Shown piece after piece: positions 13,709-26,050 of a stretch of 64,000 nucleotides of DNA; positions within the stretch are counted from its first letter, which is position 1; each line of letters begins with the position of its first letter. The stretch lies in contig JARWKL010000009.1 in NCBI GenBank assembly GCA_029961685.1, positions 19,277,237 to 19,341,236 on the forward strand, read 5' to 3'. The notes beneath the pieces were generated by a model. That model had not been told where the DNA came from, searched no databases, and was given only the letters and a program-made list of their open reading frames with translations. Origin of the DNA: Aristolochia californica. Its lineage: Eukaryota; Streptophyta; Magnoliopsida; Piperales; Aristolochiaceae. The position numbers and the translations under genes were made by a program.

Positions 13709-16700
13709 GGGCTATATTTTTGTATGGAATGACATATGGGTTGGGATTCAACACTCAATTAAAATTCCACCGCCTCCCTCTTTTCGCGACAATTGCAAAA
13801 CCTGATATATGAAAACTAAAGAGAGTTTACAATCCCTAAAAATTACAGACACTTTTTGGAAATATCTCTCTCTAAATTTTTGCATTGTGCATTTCCATTT
13901 TAGATGTATACTTTTTCCTTAAAACAAAACTTGAGTTTTTACTTTTCCCTACATCTCGTAAACAAAAAAGAGAATAGATGATGACGAAATGAAAATTTTA
14001 GAGTTTGTGAATGGAAAAAATTTAAAGTAATAGCAAATGTAAGTTAAGAAAATTTTTCACACACCACAAATGAACACAAAAGTTTTGTTATCCAAGTTTG
14101 GGAAATTCCACTTGTTCAACAACCCTAATAGCTATGAATTTGAGAAGAAAGAAATTTTTCTACACATGCTTTCAAAAATGGATATGCATGCTTGAACAAT
14201 GTTAAAGATGCAAATGACCTTTGGATCCTTTTAAAGAGAATAACAAACCGCTCATTAAGTTCTCAAGTGAACGTGTGGTGGGATACTTACCCAAGTCAAG
14301 CAAGCCATTATTTTGCCCATATAAAAAAAGTTGACCTAAAGATCATTGGTGATTGTAAAGTGATTTATCATGCGTAACGGGCTATATTTTTTTAAGGAAT
14401 GACTTATGGGTTGAGATTCAACACTCAATTAAAATTCCCCCGCCTCCCCCTTTTCCTGACGATTGTAAAACCATATATATAAAAATTAAAATGAGTTTAC
14501 ATTCCCTAAAAATTACAGACACTTTTTAGAAATATCTATCTCTAAATTTGTGCATTGTGCATTTCCATTTTAGATGTATACTTTTTTATTAAATCAAAGC
14601 TTGAGTTTTCACTTTTCCCTTCATCTCGTAAACAAAAAAAGAGAATAGATGACAACGAAATAAAATTTTTAGAGTTTGTGTATGGAGAAAATTCAAAGAA
14701 ATAACAAATGTAAGTTAAGAAAATTTATTCACACACCACAAATGACCACAAAAGTTTTGTTATCCAAGTTTGGGAAATTCCACTAGTTCAACAACCCCTA
14801 TAGCTTGGAATTGGATAAGAAAGAGATTTTTCTACCCATGCTATATAAAATGGATATGCATGCCTGAAACATTTTAAATATGCAAATGACCTATGGATCC
14901 AAAAATTTTAAAGCGATTAACAAACCACTCATTAAGTTCTCGAGTGAACATGCGGTGGGATACTTACCCGAGTCAAACAATCCATTATTTTGCCCATTTA
15001 CAAACAGCTGAACTAATGATCATTGATGATTGTAAAGTGATATATCATGCATAACGGGCAATACTTTGGTAAGGAATGACTTATGTGTTGAGATTCAACA
15101 CTCAATTGAAATTCCGCCACCTCCCCCTCTTCCCGACGATTGTTAAACCAGATATATAAAATCTAAAAAGAGTTTACAATCCCTAAAAAAAATAGAAACT
15201 TTTTGGAAATATCTCTCCTTAAATTTTTGCATTGTGCATTTTCATTTTGGATGTATACTTTTTTCTTAAATCAAAACTTGAGTTTTCACTTTTCCCTTCA
15301 TCTCACGGAAAAAAAAGAGAATAGATGAAAATGAAATGAAAATTTTAGAGTTTGTGTATGGAAAACATTTAAAGCAATAACAAATGTAAATAAATAAAAT
15401 TTATTCACACACCACAAATGAACACAAAAGTTTATTTATCCAGGTTTTGGAAATTCCACTAGTTTAACAACCCCAATAGCCGGGAATTTGATAAGAAAGA
15501 GATTTTTCTACACATGCTTTAAAAAATAGATATGCTTGCTTTATACATGTTAACGATGCAAATGACCTATGGATCCAAACCTTTTAAATAAAATAACAAA
15601 CCGCTCATTAAATTCTCAAGCGAACGTGAGGTGGGATACTTACCAGAGTCAAACAAGCCATTATTTTGCCTATTTACAAAAAGCTGACCTAACGATCATT
15701 GATGATTGTAAAGTGATTTATCATGCGTAACGGGCTATATTTTTTTAAGGAATGACTTATGGGTTGGGATTCAACACTTTTAAAATTCCCCCGCCTCCCT
15801 CTTTTCCCGACAATTGCAAAACCTGATATATAATAAATAAAAAGAGTTTACAATCCCTAAAAATTATAGACACTTTTTGGAAATATCTCTCTCAAAATTT
15901 CAGCATTGTGCATTTCCATTTTATAAGTATACTTTTTTCTTAAAACAAAACTTGAGTTTTCACTTTTCCCTTCATCTCGTAAACAAAAAAGAGAATTGAT
16001 GATCACGAAATGAAAATTTTAGAGTTTATGTATAGAAAAAATTTAAAGCAATAACAAATGTATGTTAAGAAAATTTATTCACACACCACAAATGAACACA
16101 AAGGTTTTGTTATCCAAGTTTGGGAAATTCCACTCGTTTAACAACCCCAATAGCTTAGAATTTGATAAGAAAGAGATTTTACTAAAAATGCTTTAAAAAA
16201 TGGATATGCATGCTTGAAACATGTTAAAGATGCAAATGACCTATGGATCCAAACCTTTTAAATAGAATAACAAACTGCTCATTAAATTCTCATGTGAACA
16301 TGCAGTGGGATACTTACTTGAGTCAAACAAACCATTATTTTGCCCTTTTACAAAAAGTTGACCTAACGATCATTGATGATTGTAAAGTGATTTATCATGC
16401 GTAACGGGCTATATTTTTTTAAGGAATGACTTATGGGTTGGGATTCAGCACTCAGTTAAAATTCCCCCACCTCTCCCATTTCCCGACAATTTCAATACCT
16501 TATATATAAAAACCAAAAAGAGTTTACAATCCCTAAAAATTACAGATACTTTTTGGAAATATCTCTCTCTAAATTTTGTGCATTGTGCATTTCCATTTTA
16601 GATGTATACTATTTTCTTAAAACAAAACTTGTGTTTTCACTTTTCCCTTAATCTCGTAAACAAAAAAGAGAATAGATGACAATGAAAGGAAAATTTTAGA

Positions 16701-19700
16701 TTTTGGGTATGGAAAAAATTTAAAGCAATAACAAATGTAAGTTAAGAAAATTTAATCACACACCACAAATGATCACAAAAGTTTTGTTATCCAAGTTTGG
16801 GAAATTCCACTACTTTAACAACCCCAATAGCTTGGAATTTGATAAGAAAGAGATTTTTCTAAAAATGCTTTAAAAAATGGATATGCATGCTTGAAACATG
16901 TTAAAGATGCAAATGACCTATGGATCCAAACCTTTTCAATAGAATAACAAACCGCTCATTAAATTCTCAAGTGAACATGCAGTGGGATACTTACCCGAGT
17001 CAAACAATCCATTATTTTTCCCATTTATAAAAAGATGACCTAACGATCATTGATGATTGTAAAGTGATTTATTATGCGTAACGGGCTATATTTTTGTAAG
17101 GAATGATTTATGGGTTGGGATTCAACACTCAGTGAAAATTCGCCCGCCTCCCTCATTTCCAGACGATTGCAATACCTGAAATACAAAAACCAAAAAGAGT
17201 TTATAATCCCTAAAAATTACAGAAACTTTTTGGAAATTTCTCTCTAAATTTTTTGCATTATGCATTTCCATTTTAGATGTATAATTTTTTCTTAAAACAA
17301 AACATGAGTTTTGACTTTTCCCTTTATCTCATAAAAAAAAAAAAAGAGAATAGATGACAATGAAATGAAAATTTTAGAGTTTGTGTATGGGAAAAATTTA
17401 AAGCAATAACGAATGTAAGTTAAGAAAATTTATTCACACACCACAAATAAACACAAAAGTTTTGTTATCCAAGTTCGGGAAATTCCACTAGTTCCACAAC
17501 CCCAATAGCTTAGAATTTGATAAGAAAGAGATTTTTCTAAAAATGCTTTAAAAAATGAATGTGCATGCTTGAAACATGTTAAAGATGCAAATGAACTATG
17601 AATCCAAACCTTTTAAAGAGACTAACAAACCGCTCATTAAATTCTCAAGTGAACGTGCGATGGGATATTTAACCGAGTCAAACAAGCCATTATTTGGCCC
17701 ATTAACAAAAAGCTGACCAACCGATCATTGATGATTGTAAAGTGATTTATCATGCGTAACGGGCTATATTTTTGTAAGGAATGACTTATGGGTTGGGATT
17801 CAACACTCAGTTAAAATTCCCCCGCCTCCCCCTTTTCCCAACGATTGCAATACCTGATATATATAAAAAAAAAAAAAGAGTTTACAATCCCTAAAAATTA
17901 CAAACACTTTTTGGAAGTACCTCTCTCTAAATTTCTGCATTGTGCCTTTCATTTTAGATGTATACTTTTTTCTTAACTCAAAACTTGAGATTTCACTTTT
18001 CCCATCATCTTGTAGACAAAAAAGAAAATAGATGACAATGTAATGAAAATTTTAGAGTTTGGGTATGGAAAAATTTAAAGCAATAACAAATGTAAGTAAA
18101 TAAAATTTATTCACACACCACAACTGAACACAAAAGTTTTGTTATCCAAGTTTCGGAAATTCCACTAGTTCAACAACCCCAATAGCTTGGAACTTTAAAA
18201 GAAAGAGATTTTTCTACACATGCTTTAGAAAATGGATATGCATGCTTGAAACATGTTAAAGATGCAAATGACCTATGAATCCAAACCTTTTAAAGAGAAT
18301 AACAAACCGCTCATTAAATTCTGAAGTGAACGTGCGGTGGGATATTTACCCGAGTCAAACAACCCATTATTTTGCTGATTTACAAAAACCTGATCTAAAT
18401 ATCTTTGATGATTGCCAAGTTATTTATCATGTGTAAGGGGCTATATTTTTTAAAAGATTTACTTATGGGAAGGAATTCAACACTCAGTTAAAATTCCACC
18501 GCCACCCCCTTTTCCCAATGATTGCAAAGCCTGATATATAAAAACTAAAAAGAGTTTACAATCCCTCAAAATTACAGGCACATTTTGGAAATATCTTTCT
18601 CTTAATTTGTGCATTGTGCTTTTCCATTTAGATTTATACTTTTTTCTTAAATCAAAACTTGAGTTTTCACTTTTCCCTTCATCTCGTAAATCAAAAAAGA
18701 GAATAGAAAACAACGAAATGAAAATTTTAGAGTTTGTGTATGGAAAAATTTAAAGCAAAAACAAATGTAAGTTAAAAAAATTTATTCACACACCCCAAAT
18801 GAACACAAAAGTTTTGTCATCCAAGTTTGGGAAATTCCACTAGTTTAACAACCCCAATAGCTTTAAATTTGATAAGAAAGAGATTTTTCTACACATGCTT
18901 TAAAAATGGATATGCATGCTTGAAACATGTTAAAGATGCAAATGACCTATGGATACAAACCTTTTAAAGAGAATAACAAACCGCTCATTTAATTCTCAAA
19001 TGAACGTGCGGTGGGATACTTACCCGAGTCAAACAAGCCATTATTTTGCCCATTTACAAAAAGCAGGCCTAACGATCATTGATAATTGTAAAGTGATTTA
19101 TCATGCGTAACGGGCTATATTTTTGTAAGGAATGATTTATGGGTTGGGATTCAACACTCAGTTATAATTCTCCCGCCTCCCCCTTTTTCCAACTATTGCA
19201 ATACCTGATATATGAGAACCAAAAAGAGCTTACAATCCCTAAAACTTACAGACACTTTTTGGAAATATCTCCCTCTAAATTTTCGCATTGTGCCTTTCAT
19301 TTTAGATGTATGCTTTTTTCTTAGCTCAAAACTTGAGATTTCAGTTTTCCCTTCATCTCGTAGACAAAAAAGAGAATAGAAGACAACGAAATGAAAATTT
19401 TAGAGTTTGTGTAAGGAAAAATTTAAAGCAATAACAATTGTAAGTAAATAAAATTTATTCACACACCACAAATGAACACAAAATTTTTGTTATTCAAGTT
19501 TCGAAAATTCCACTAGTTCGACAACCCCAATAGCTTTGAATTTGATAAGAAAGAGATTTTTCTACACATGCTTTAAAAAATGGATATGCATGCTTGAAAC
19601 ATGTTAAAGATGCAAATGACCTATGGATACAAACCTTTTAAAGAGAATAACAAACCGCTCATTTAATTCTCAAGTGAACGTGCGGTGGGATACTTACCCG

Positions 19701-20460
19701 AGTCAAACAAGCCATTATTTTGCCCATTAACAAAAAGCAGACCTAACGATCAATGATAATTGTAAAGTGATTTATCATGCGTAACGGGCTATATTTTTGT
19801 AAGGAATGACTTATGGGTTGGGATTCAACACTCAGTTAAAATTCCCCCGCCTCCCCCTTTTTCCGACGATTGCAATACCTGATATATAAGAACCAAAAGG
19901 AGCTTACAATCCCTAAAACTTACAGACACTTTTTGGAAATATCTCTCTCTAAATTTTTTGCATTGTGCCTTTCATTTTAGATGTATGCTTTTTTCTTAAC
20001 TCAAAACTTGAGATTTCAGTTTTTCCTTCATCTCGTAGACAAAAAAGAGAATAGAAGACAACGAAATGTAAATTTTAGAGTTTGTGTAAGGAAAAATTTA
20101 AAGCAATAACAAATGTAAGTAAAGAAAATTTATTCACACACCACAAATAAACACAAAATTTTTGTTATTCAAGTTTCGGAAATTCCACTAGTTCGACAAC
20201 CCCAATAGCTTTGAATTTGATACGAAAGAGATTTTTCTACACATGCTTTAAAAAATGGATATGCATGTTTGAAACATGTTAAAGATGCAAATGACCTATG
20301 GATACAAACCTTTTAAAGAGAATAACAAACCGCTCATTTAATTCTCAAGTGAACGTGGGGTGGGATGTTTACCCGAGTCAAACATGCCATTATTTTTCCC
20401 ATTTACAAAAAGCTGACCTAACAATCATTGATGATTATAAAGTGATTTATCATGCGTAAC
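13709..20460 (+). repeat. Monomers 21-30, subfamily A
   Basis: Units start at (length) 13709 (670), 14379 (677), 15056 (676), 15732 (674), 16406 (677), 17083 (678), 17761 (677), 18438 (674), 19112 (674) and 19786 (675). Lengths are very regular. Copies around 15.9, 16.6 and 17.3 kb share CTTAAAACAAAAC. Those around 16.2, 16.9 and 17.5 kb share TTTCTAAAAATGC, where other units read TTTCTACACATGC. Units 19112 and 19786 are close sisters. At 18438 the anchor reads GGGG, a rare non-CpG-type change. No gene is supported here. Confidence 0.93.
19112..20460 (+). repeat. Recently duplicated pair of adjacent monomers
   Basis: Two successive units share AGAACCAAAA followed by GAGCTTACAATCCCT, CTAAAACTTACAGACAC, TTCTTA(G/A)CTCAAAACTTGAG, GAATAGAAGACAACG and AGTTTGTGTAAGG. 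Most other units read AAAACTAAAAAGAGTTTACA, CTAAAAATTACAG and TGTGTATGG. The run of shared private marks in neighbours indicates a single-monomer duplication by unequal exchange or slippage. Confidence 0.85.
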
Positions 20461-21745
20461 GGGCTATATTTTTGTAAGGAATGATGTATTGGTTTGGATT
20501 CAACACTTAGTTAAAATTCCCCCGCCTCCTCCCCCTTTTCTCGACGATTGCAATACCTTATATATAAAAACTAAAAAGAGTTTACAATCCCTAAAAATTA
20601 CAGACAATTTTTGGAAATATCTCTCTCTAAATTTGTCCATTTTGCATTTGCATTTTAGATTTATACTTTTTTCTAAAATCAAAACTTGAGTTTTCACTTT
20701 TCCCTTCATCTCGTAGACAAAAAAGAAAATAGATGACAACGAAATGAAAATTTTAGAGTTTGTGTAAGGAAAAAACTTAAAGGAATAACAAATGTAAGTA
20801 AAGAAAATTTATTCACACACCACAAATGAACACAAAAGTTTTGTTATCCAAGTTTGGGAAATTTGACTAGTTCAGCAACCCCAATAGCTTTGAATTTGAC
20901 AAGAAAGAGATTTTTCTACATGTGCTTTAAAAAATGGATATGCATGCTTGAAACATGTTAAAGATGCAAATGACCTATGTACCCGAGTCAAACAAGCCAT
21001 TATTTTGCCCATTTTCAAAAAGCTGACCTAGCAATCATTGACGATTGTCAAGGGATTTATCATGCGTAATGGGCTATATTTTTGCAAGGAATGACATATG
21101 GTTTGGGATTCGACACTCTGTTAAAATTCCCCCGCCTCACTCTTTTCCCCACAATTGCAAAATCTGATATATAAAAACTAAAAAGAGTTTACAATCCCTA
21201 AAAATTTTAGACACTTTGTCGAAATATGTCTCTCTAAATTTGTGCATTGTGCATTTCCATTTTAATTGTATACTTTTTTCTCAAATCAAAACATAAGTTT
21301 TCACTTTTCCCTTCATCTCGTAGACAAAAACGATAATAGATGACGATGAAATGAAAATTTTAGAGTTTGTGTATGGAAAAAATTAAAGCAATAAAAAATG
21401 TAAGTAAAGAAAATTTATTCACGCACCACAAATGAAGACAAAAGTTTTGTTATCCAAGTTTGAAAAATTCCCCTAGTTCAACAACCCCAATAGCTTGGAA
21501 TTTGATAAGAAAGAGATTTTTCTACACAGGCTTTAAAAAATGGATATGCATGCTTGAAACATGTTAAAGATGAAAATGACCTATCGATCCAAAACCTTTT
21601 AAAGAGAATGACAAACCGCTCATTAAATTCTCAAGTGAACGTGGGTGGGATGTTTACCCGAGTCAATCAAGCCTTTATTTTGCCCATGTACAAAAAGCTG
21701 ACCTAACTATCATTGATGATTGTAAAGTGATTTATCAAGCATAAC
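20461..21745 (+). repeat. Transition zone between subfamilies A and B
   Basis: This zone holds two units, 20461 (610 bp) and 21071 (675 bp). The unit ending at 20460 already carries the B mark GGATGTTTACCC but keeps the A marks GGATACAAACC and CTTAACTC. Unit 20461 has an intermediate CTAAAATC. Unit 21071 is the first with CTCAAATC and ATCCAAAACC. Unit 20461 also has a deletion of about 67 bp at 20980, where GACCTATG is joined to TACCCGAG. The zone shares rare marks with 35.09-35.4 kb, such as CTGACCTAGCAATCATTG, GACATATGGTTTGGG and CTCACTCTTTTCCCC. Confidence 0.8.
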
Positions 21746-23279
21746 GGGCTATATTTTTGCAAGGAATGACTTATGGGTTGGGATTCAACACTTAATCAAA
21801 ATTCCCCCGCCTCCCCCTTTTCCCGACGATTGCAAAACATGATATTTAAAAACTAAAAAGAGTTTAAAATACCTAAAAATTAAAGAAATTTTTTGGAAAT
21901 ATCTCTCTCTAAATTTGTGCATTGTGCATTTCCATTTTAGATGTATACTTTTTTTCTCAAATCAAAACTTGAGTTTTTACTTTTCCCTTCATCTCATAGA
22001 CAAAAAAGAGAATAGATGACAACGAAATGAAAATTTTGGAGTTTGTGTATGGAAAAAATTTAACGCAATAACAAATGAAAGTAAGGTAAATTTATTCACA
22101 CACCACAAATGAACACAAAAGTTTTTTTATCAGTGTTTAGGGAATTCCACTAGTTCAACAACCCCACCAGCTTGGAATTTCATAAAAAAGAGATTTTTCT
22201 ACCCAAGCTTTAACAAATGGAAATGCATGCTTGAAACATGTTAAAGATGCCAATGACCTATGGATTAGAAACCTTTTAAAGAGAATAACAAATCGTTCAT
22301 TAAATTCTCAAGTGAACGTGCGGTGGGATGTTTACCCGAGTCAATCAAGCCATTATTTTGCCCATTTAAAAAAAGGCGACCTAACGACCATTGATGATTG
22401 TAAAGTGATTTATCATGGCATAACGGGCTATATTTTTTTATGGAATGACTTCTAGGTTGGGATTCAACACTCAGTTAAAATTCCCCCGCCTCGCCCTTTT
22501 CTCGACGATTGCAAAACCTGAATATATAAACTAAAAAGAGTTTAAAATCCCTAAAAATTAAAGAATTTTTTTTTGAAATCTCTCTCTCTAAATTTGTGCA
22601 TTGTGCATTTCCGTTTTAGATGTATACTTTTTTTTCTCAAATCAAAACTTGAGTTTTCACTTTTTCCTTCATCTCGTAGACAAAAAAGAGAATAGATGAC
22701 AACAAAATGAAAATTTTAGAGTTTGTGAATGGAAAAAATTTAATGCAATAACAAATGTAAGTAAAGTAAATTTATTCACACACCACAAATGAACACAAAA
22801 GTTTTGTTATCCAAGTTTGGGGAATTCCACTAGTTCAACAACCCCACTAGCTTGGAATTTGATAAGAAAGAGATTTTTCTACAAATGCTTTAAAAAATGG
22901 ATATGCATGCTTGAAACATGTTAAAGATGCAAATGACCTATGGATCAAAAACCTTTTAAAGAGAATAACAAACCGCTCATTAAATTCCAAGTGAACGTGC
23001 GGTGCAATGTTTACCCGAGTCAATCAAGCCATTATTTTGCCCATTTACAAAAAGCTGACCTAACGATCATTGATGATTGTAAAGTGATTTGTCATGCATA
23101 ACGGGCTATATTTTTGTATGGAAGGACTTATGGGTTGGGATTAAACACTTAGTTATAATTCCCCCGCTTCCCCCTTTTCCCGACGATTGCAAAACCTGAT
23201 ATATAAAAACTAAAAAGAGTTTACAATCCCAACAAATTACAGACACTTTTTTGAAATATATCTCTCGAAATTTTGGCAT

Positions 23280-26050
23280 TGTGCATTTCCATTTTCGATG
23301 TGTACTTTTTTCTCAAATCAAAACTTGACTTTTCACTTTTCCCTTCATCTCGTAGACAAAAAAGAGAATAGATGACAACAAAATGAAAATTTTAAAGTTG
23401 TGTATGGAAAAAATTTGAAGCAATAACAAATGTAAGTGAAGAAAATTTATTCACACACCGCAAATGAACACAGAAGTTTTTTTATCCAAGTTTGGGAAAT
23501 TCCACTAGTTCAACAACTCCAAAAGCTTGGAATTTGATAAGAAAGAGATTTTTCTACACAAGCTTTAAAAAAGGATATGCATGCTTGAAACATGTTAAAG
23601 ATCCAAATGACCTATGGTTCCAAAACCTTTTAAAGGGAATAACAAACCGCTTGTTAAATTCTCAAATGAACATGCGGTGGGATGTTTACCTGAGTCAAAC
23701 AACCCATTATTTTGCCCATTTACTAAGAGCTGACCAAAATTTCATTGATGATTGTAAAGTGATTTATCATGTGTAACGAGCTATATTTTTATAAGCAATG
23801 ACTTATGGGTTGGGATTCAACACTAAGTTAAAATTCCCCCGCCTACCCCTTTTCACGACGATTGCAAAACGAGATATATAAAAACTAAAAACATTTTACA
23901 ATCCCTAAAAATTATAGACACTTTTTGGAAATATCTCTCTGTAAATTTGTGCATTGTGCATTGCCATTTTGGATGTATACTTTTTTCTCAAATCAAAACT
24001 TGAGTTTTCACATTTCCCTTCATCTCGTAGACAAAAAAGAGAATAGAGGACATCGAAATGAAAATTTTAGAGTTTGTGTATGGAAAAAATTTAAAGCAAA
24101 AACAAATGTAAGTAAATAAAATTTATTCACACACTAACAAACACAAAAGTTTTGATATCCAAGTTTTGGAAATTCCACTAGTTCAACAACCCTAATAGCT
24201 TTGAATTTGATAAGAAAGATTTTTCTACACATGGTTTAAAAAATGGATATGCATGCTTGAAACATGTTAAAGATGCAAATAACCTATGGATTCCAAAAGT
24301 TTTAAAGAGAGTAACAAACCGCTCATTAAATTCTCAAGTGAACGTGCGGTGGGAGGTTTACCCCGGTCAAGCAAGCCATTATTTTGCCAATTTACAAAAA
24401 GCTGACCGTTTGATCATTGATGATTGTAAAATGATTTATCATGCTTAACGGGCTATAGTTTTGTAAGGAATGACTTATGGGATGGGATTCAACACTTAGT
24501 TAAAATTCCTTCGCCTCCCCCTTTTCCCGACGATTGCAAAACCTGAGATATAAAAATTGAAAAGAGTTTACAATATCTAAAAATTACAGACACTTTTTAG
24601 AAGTATCTCACTCTAAATTTTTTAAAATTCCATTTCTATTTTATATGTATACTTTTTTCTCAAATCAAAACTTGAGTTTTCACTTTTCCCTTCATCTCGT
24701 AGACAAAAAAAAGAATAGATGACAATGAAATGGAAATTCTAGAGTTTGTGTATGGAAAAAATTTAAAGCAATAACAAATGTAAGTGAAGAAAATTTATTC
24801 ACATAGCACAAATGAACAGAAAAGTTTTGTTATCCAAGTTTGGGAAATTCCAATAGTTCAACAACTCCAATAGCTTGGAATTTGATAAGAAAGAGATTTT
24901 TCTACACATGCTTTAAAAAATGGATATGCATGCTTGAAACATGTTAAAGATTCAAATGACCTATGGATCCAAAACCTTTTAAAGAGAATAACAAACCGCT
25001 CATTAAATTCTCAACTTAACATGCGGTGGGATGTTTACCCGAGTCAAGCAAGCCATTATTTTACCCATTTGCATAAAACTGACAGAACGATCATTGATGA
25101 TTGTAAAGTGATTTATCATGCTTAACGGGCTATAGTATTGTAAGGAATGACTTATGGGTTGGGATTCACCACTCAGTTAAAATTCCCCCGCCTCTCCCTT
25201 TTCCCGACGATTGCAAAACCTGATATAAAAACAAAAAAGAGTTTACAATCCCTAAATATTATAGCCAATTTTTGGAAATATCTCTCTATAATTTTGTGCA
25301 TTGTGGATTTCCATTTTAGATGTGTACTTTTTTCTCAAATCAAAACTTGAGTTTTCACTTTTCCCTTCATCTCGAAGATATAAAATAGAATAGATGATAA
25401 CCAAATGAAAATTTTAGAGTTTGTGTATGGAAAAAATTTAAATAAATAACAAATGTAGGTAAAAAAAATTTATTCACACACCACTAACGAACAAAAAAGT
25501 TTTGTTATCCAAGTTTTGGAAATTCCACTAGTTCAACAACACCAATAGCTTGGAATTTGATAAGAAAGAGATTTTTCTACACATGGTTTAAAAAATGGAT
25601 ATGCATGCTTGAAACATGTTAAAGATTCAAATGACCTATGGATTCAAAAACTTTTAAAGAGAATAACAAACCGCTCATTAAATTCTCAAGTGAACATGTG
25701 GCGGGGGATGTTTACCCGGGTCAAGCAAGCCATTATTTTTCCCATTTACAAAAAAAGCTGACCGAAGGATCATTGATGATTGTAAAGTGATTTATCATGC
25801 TTAACGGGCTATAGTTTTTTAAGGATTGACTTATGGGTAGGGATTGAACACTCAGTTAAAATTCTCTCGCCTCCCCCTTTTCCCAACGACTGCAAAACCT
25901 ATTATTTAAAAACTAAAAAGAGTTTACAATCCCTAAAAATTATAGACACTTTTTTGAAACATCACTCTCTAAATTTATGCAAATTGCATTTCTATTTTAG
26001 ATGTATACTTTTTTCGCAAATAAAAACAAGAGTTTTCACTTTTCCCTTCA
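23280..26050 (+). repeat. Higher-order block, copy 1
   Basis: This stretch matches 29.35-32.8 kb by linked rare marks. From about 23.3 to 25.1 kb the offset is about 6072 bp (nine monomers). Shared marks include TCCATTTTCGATG, AATTTGAAGCAATAAC, ATAAGCAATGACTTATGGG, CTTAACGGGCTATAG, ATGGGATGGGATTC, TTTACAATATCTAAAAATTA, TTTTTAGAAGTATCTC, GAAATGGAAATTCTAGAG and ATGTAAGTGAAG. From about 25.45 to 26.0 kb the offset becomes about 6745 bp (ten monomers). Shared marks there are CACTAACGAAC, AAGGATTGACTTATGG and CTAAATTTATGCAAATTGC. Confidence 0.88.
23492..23776 (+). other. Extended 94-codon open frame, fused upstream
   Basis: In this unit one base is missing from the A-run before GGATATGCATGC (AAAAAAGG rather than AAAAAATGG). 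This fuses an upstream frame starting ATGGGAAATTCC with the recurrent 63-codon frame. A second fused copy lies at 26874-27158, and a related A-type fusion lies at 1663-1896. The result is among the longest open frames in the window. No family is recognised. A single indel in a homopolymer creates it, so chance is the simplest explanation. Confidence 0.25.

Noticed and set aside
20461..21070. Array boundary or inversion at the A/B change
   Set aside because: Orientation and phase are preserved across it. Only the diagnostic bases change.
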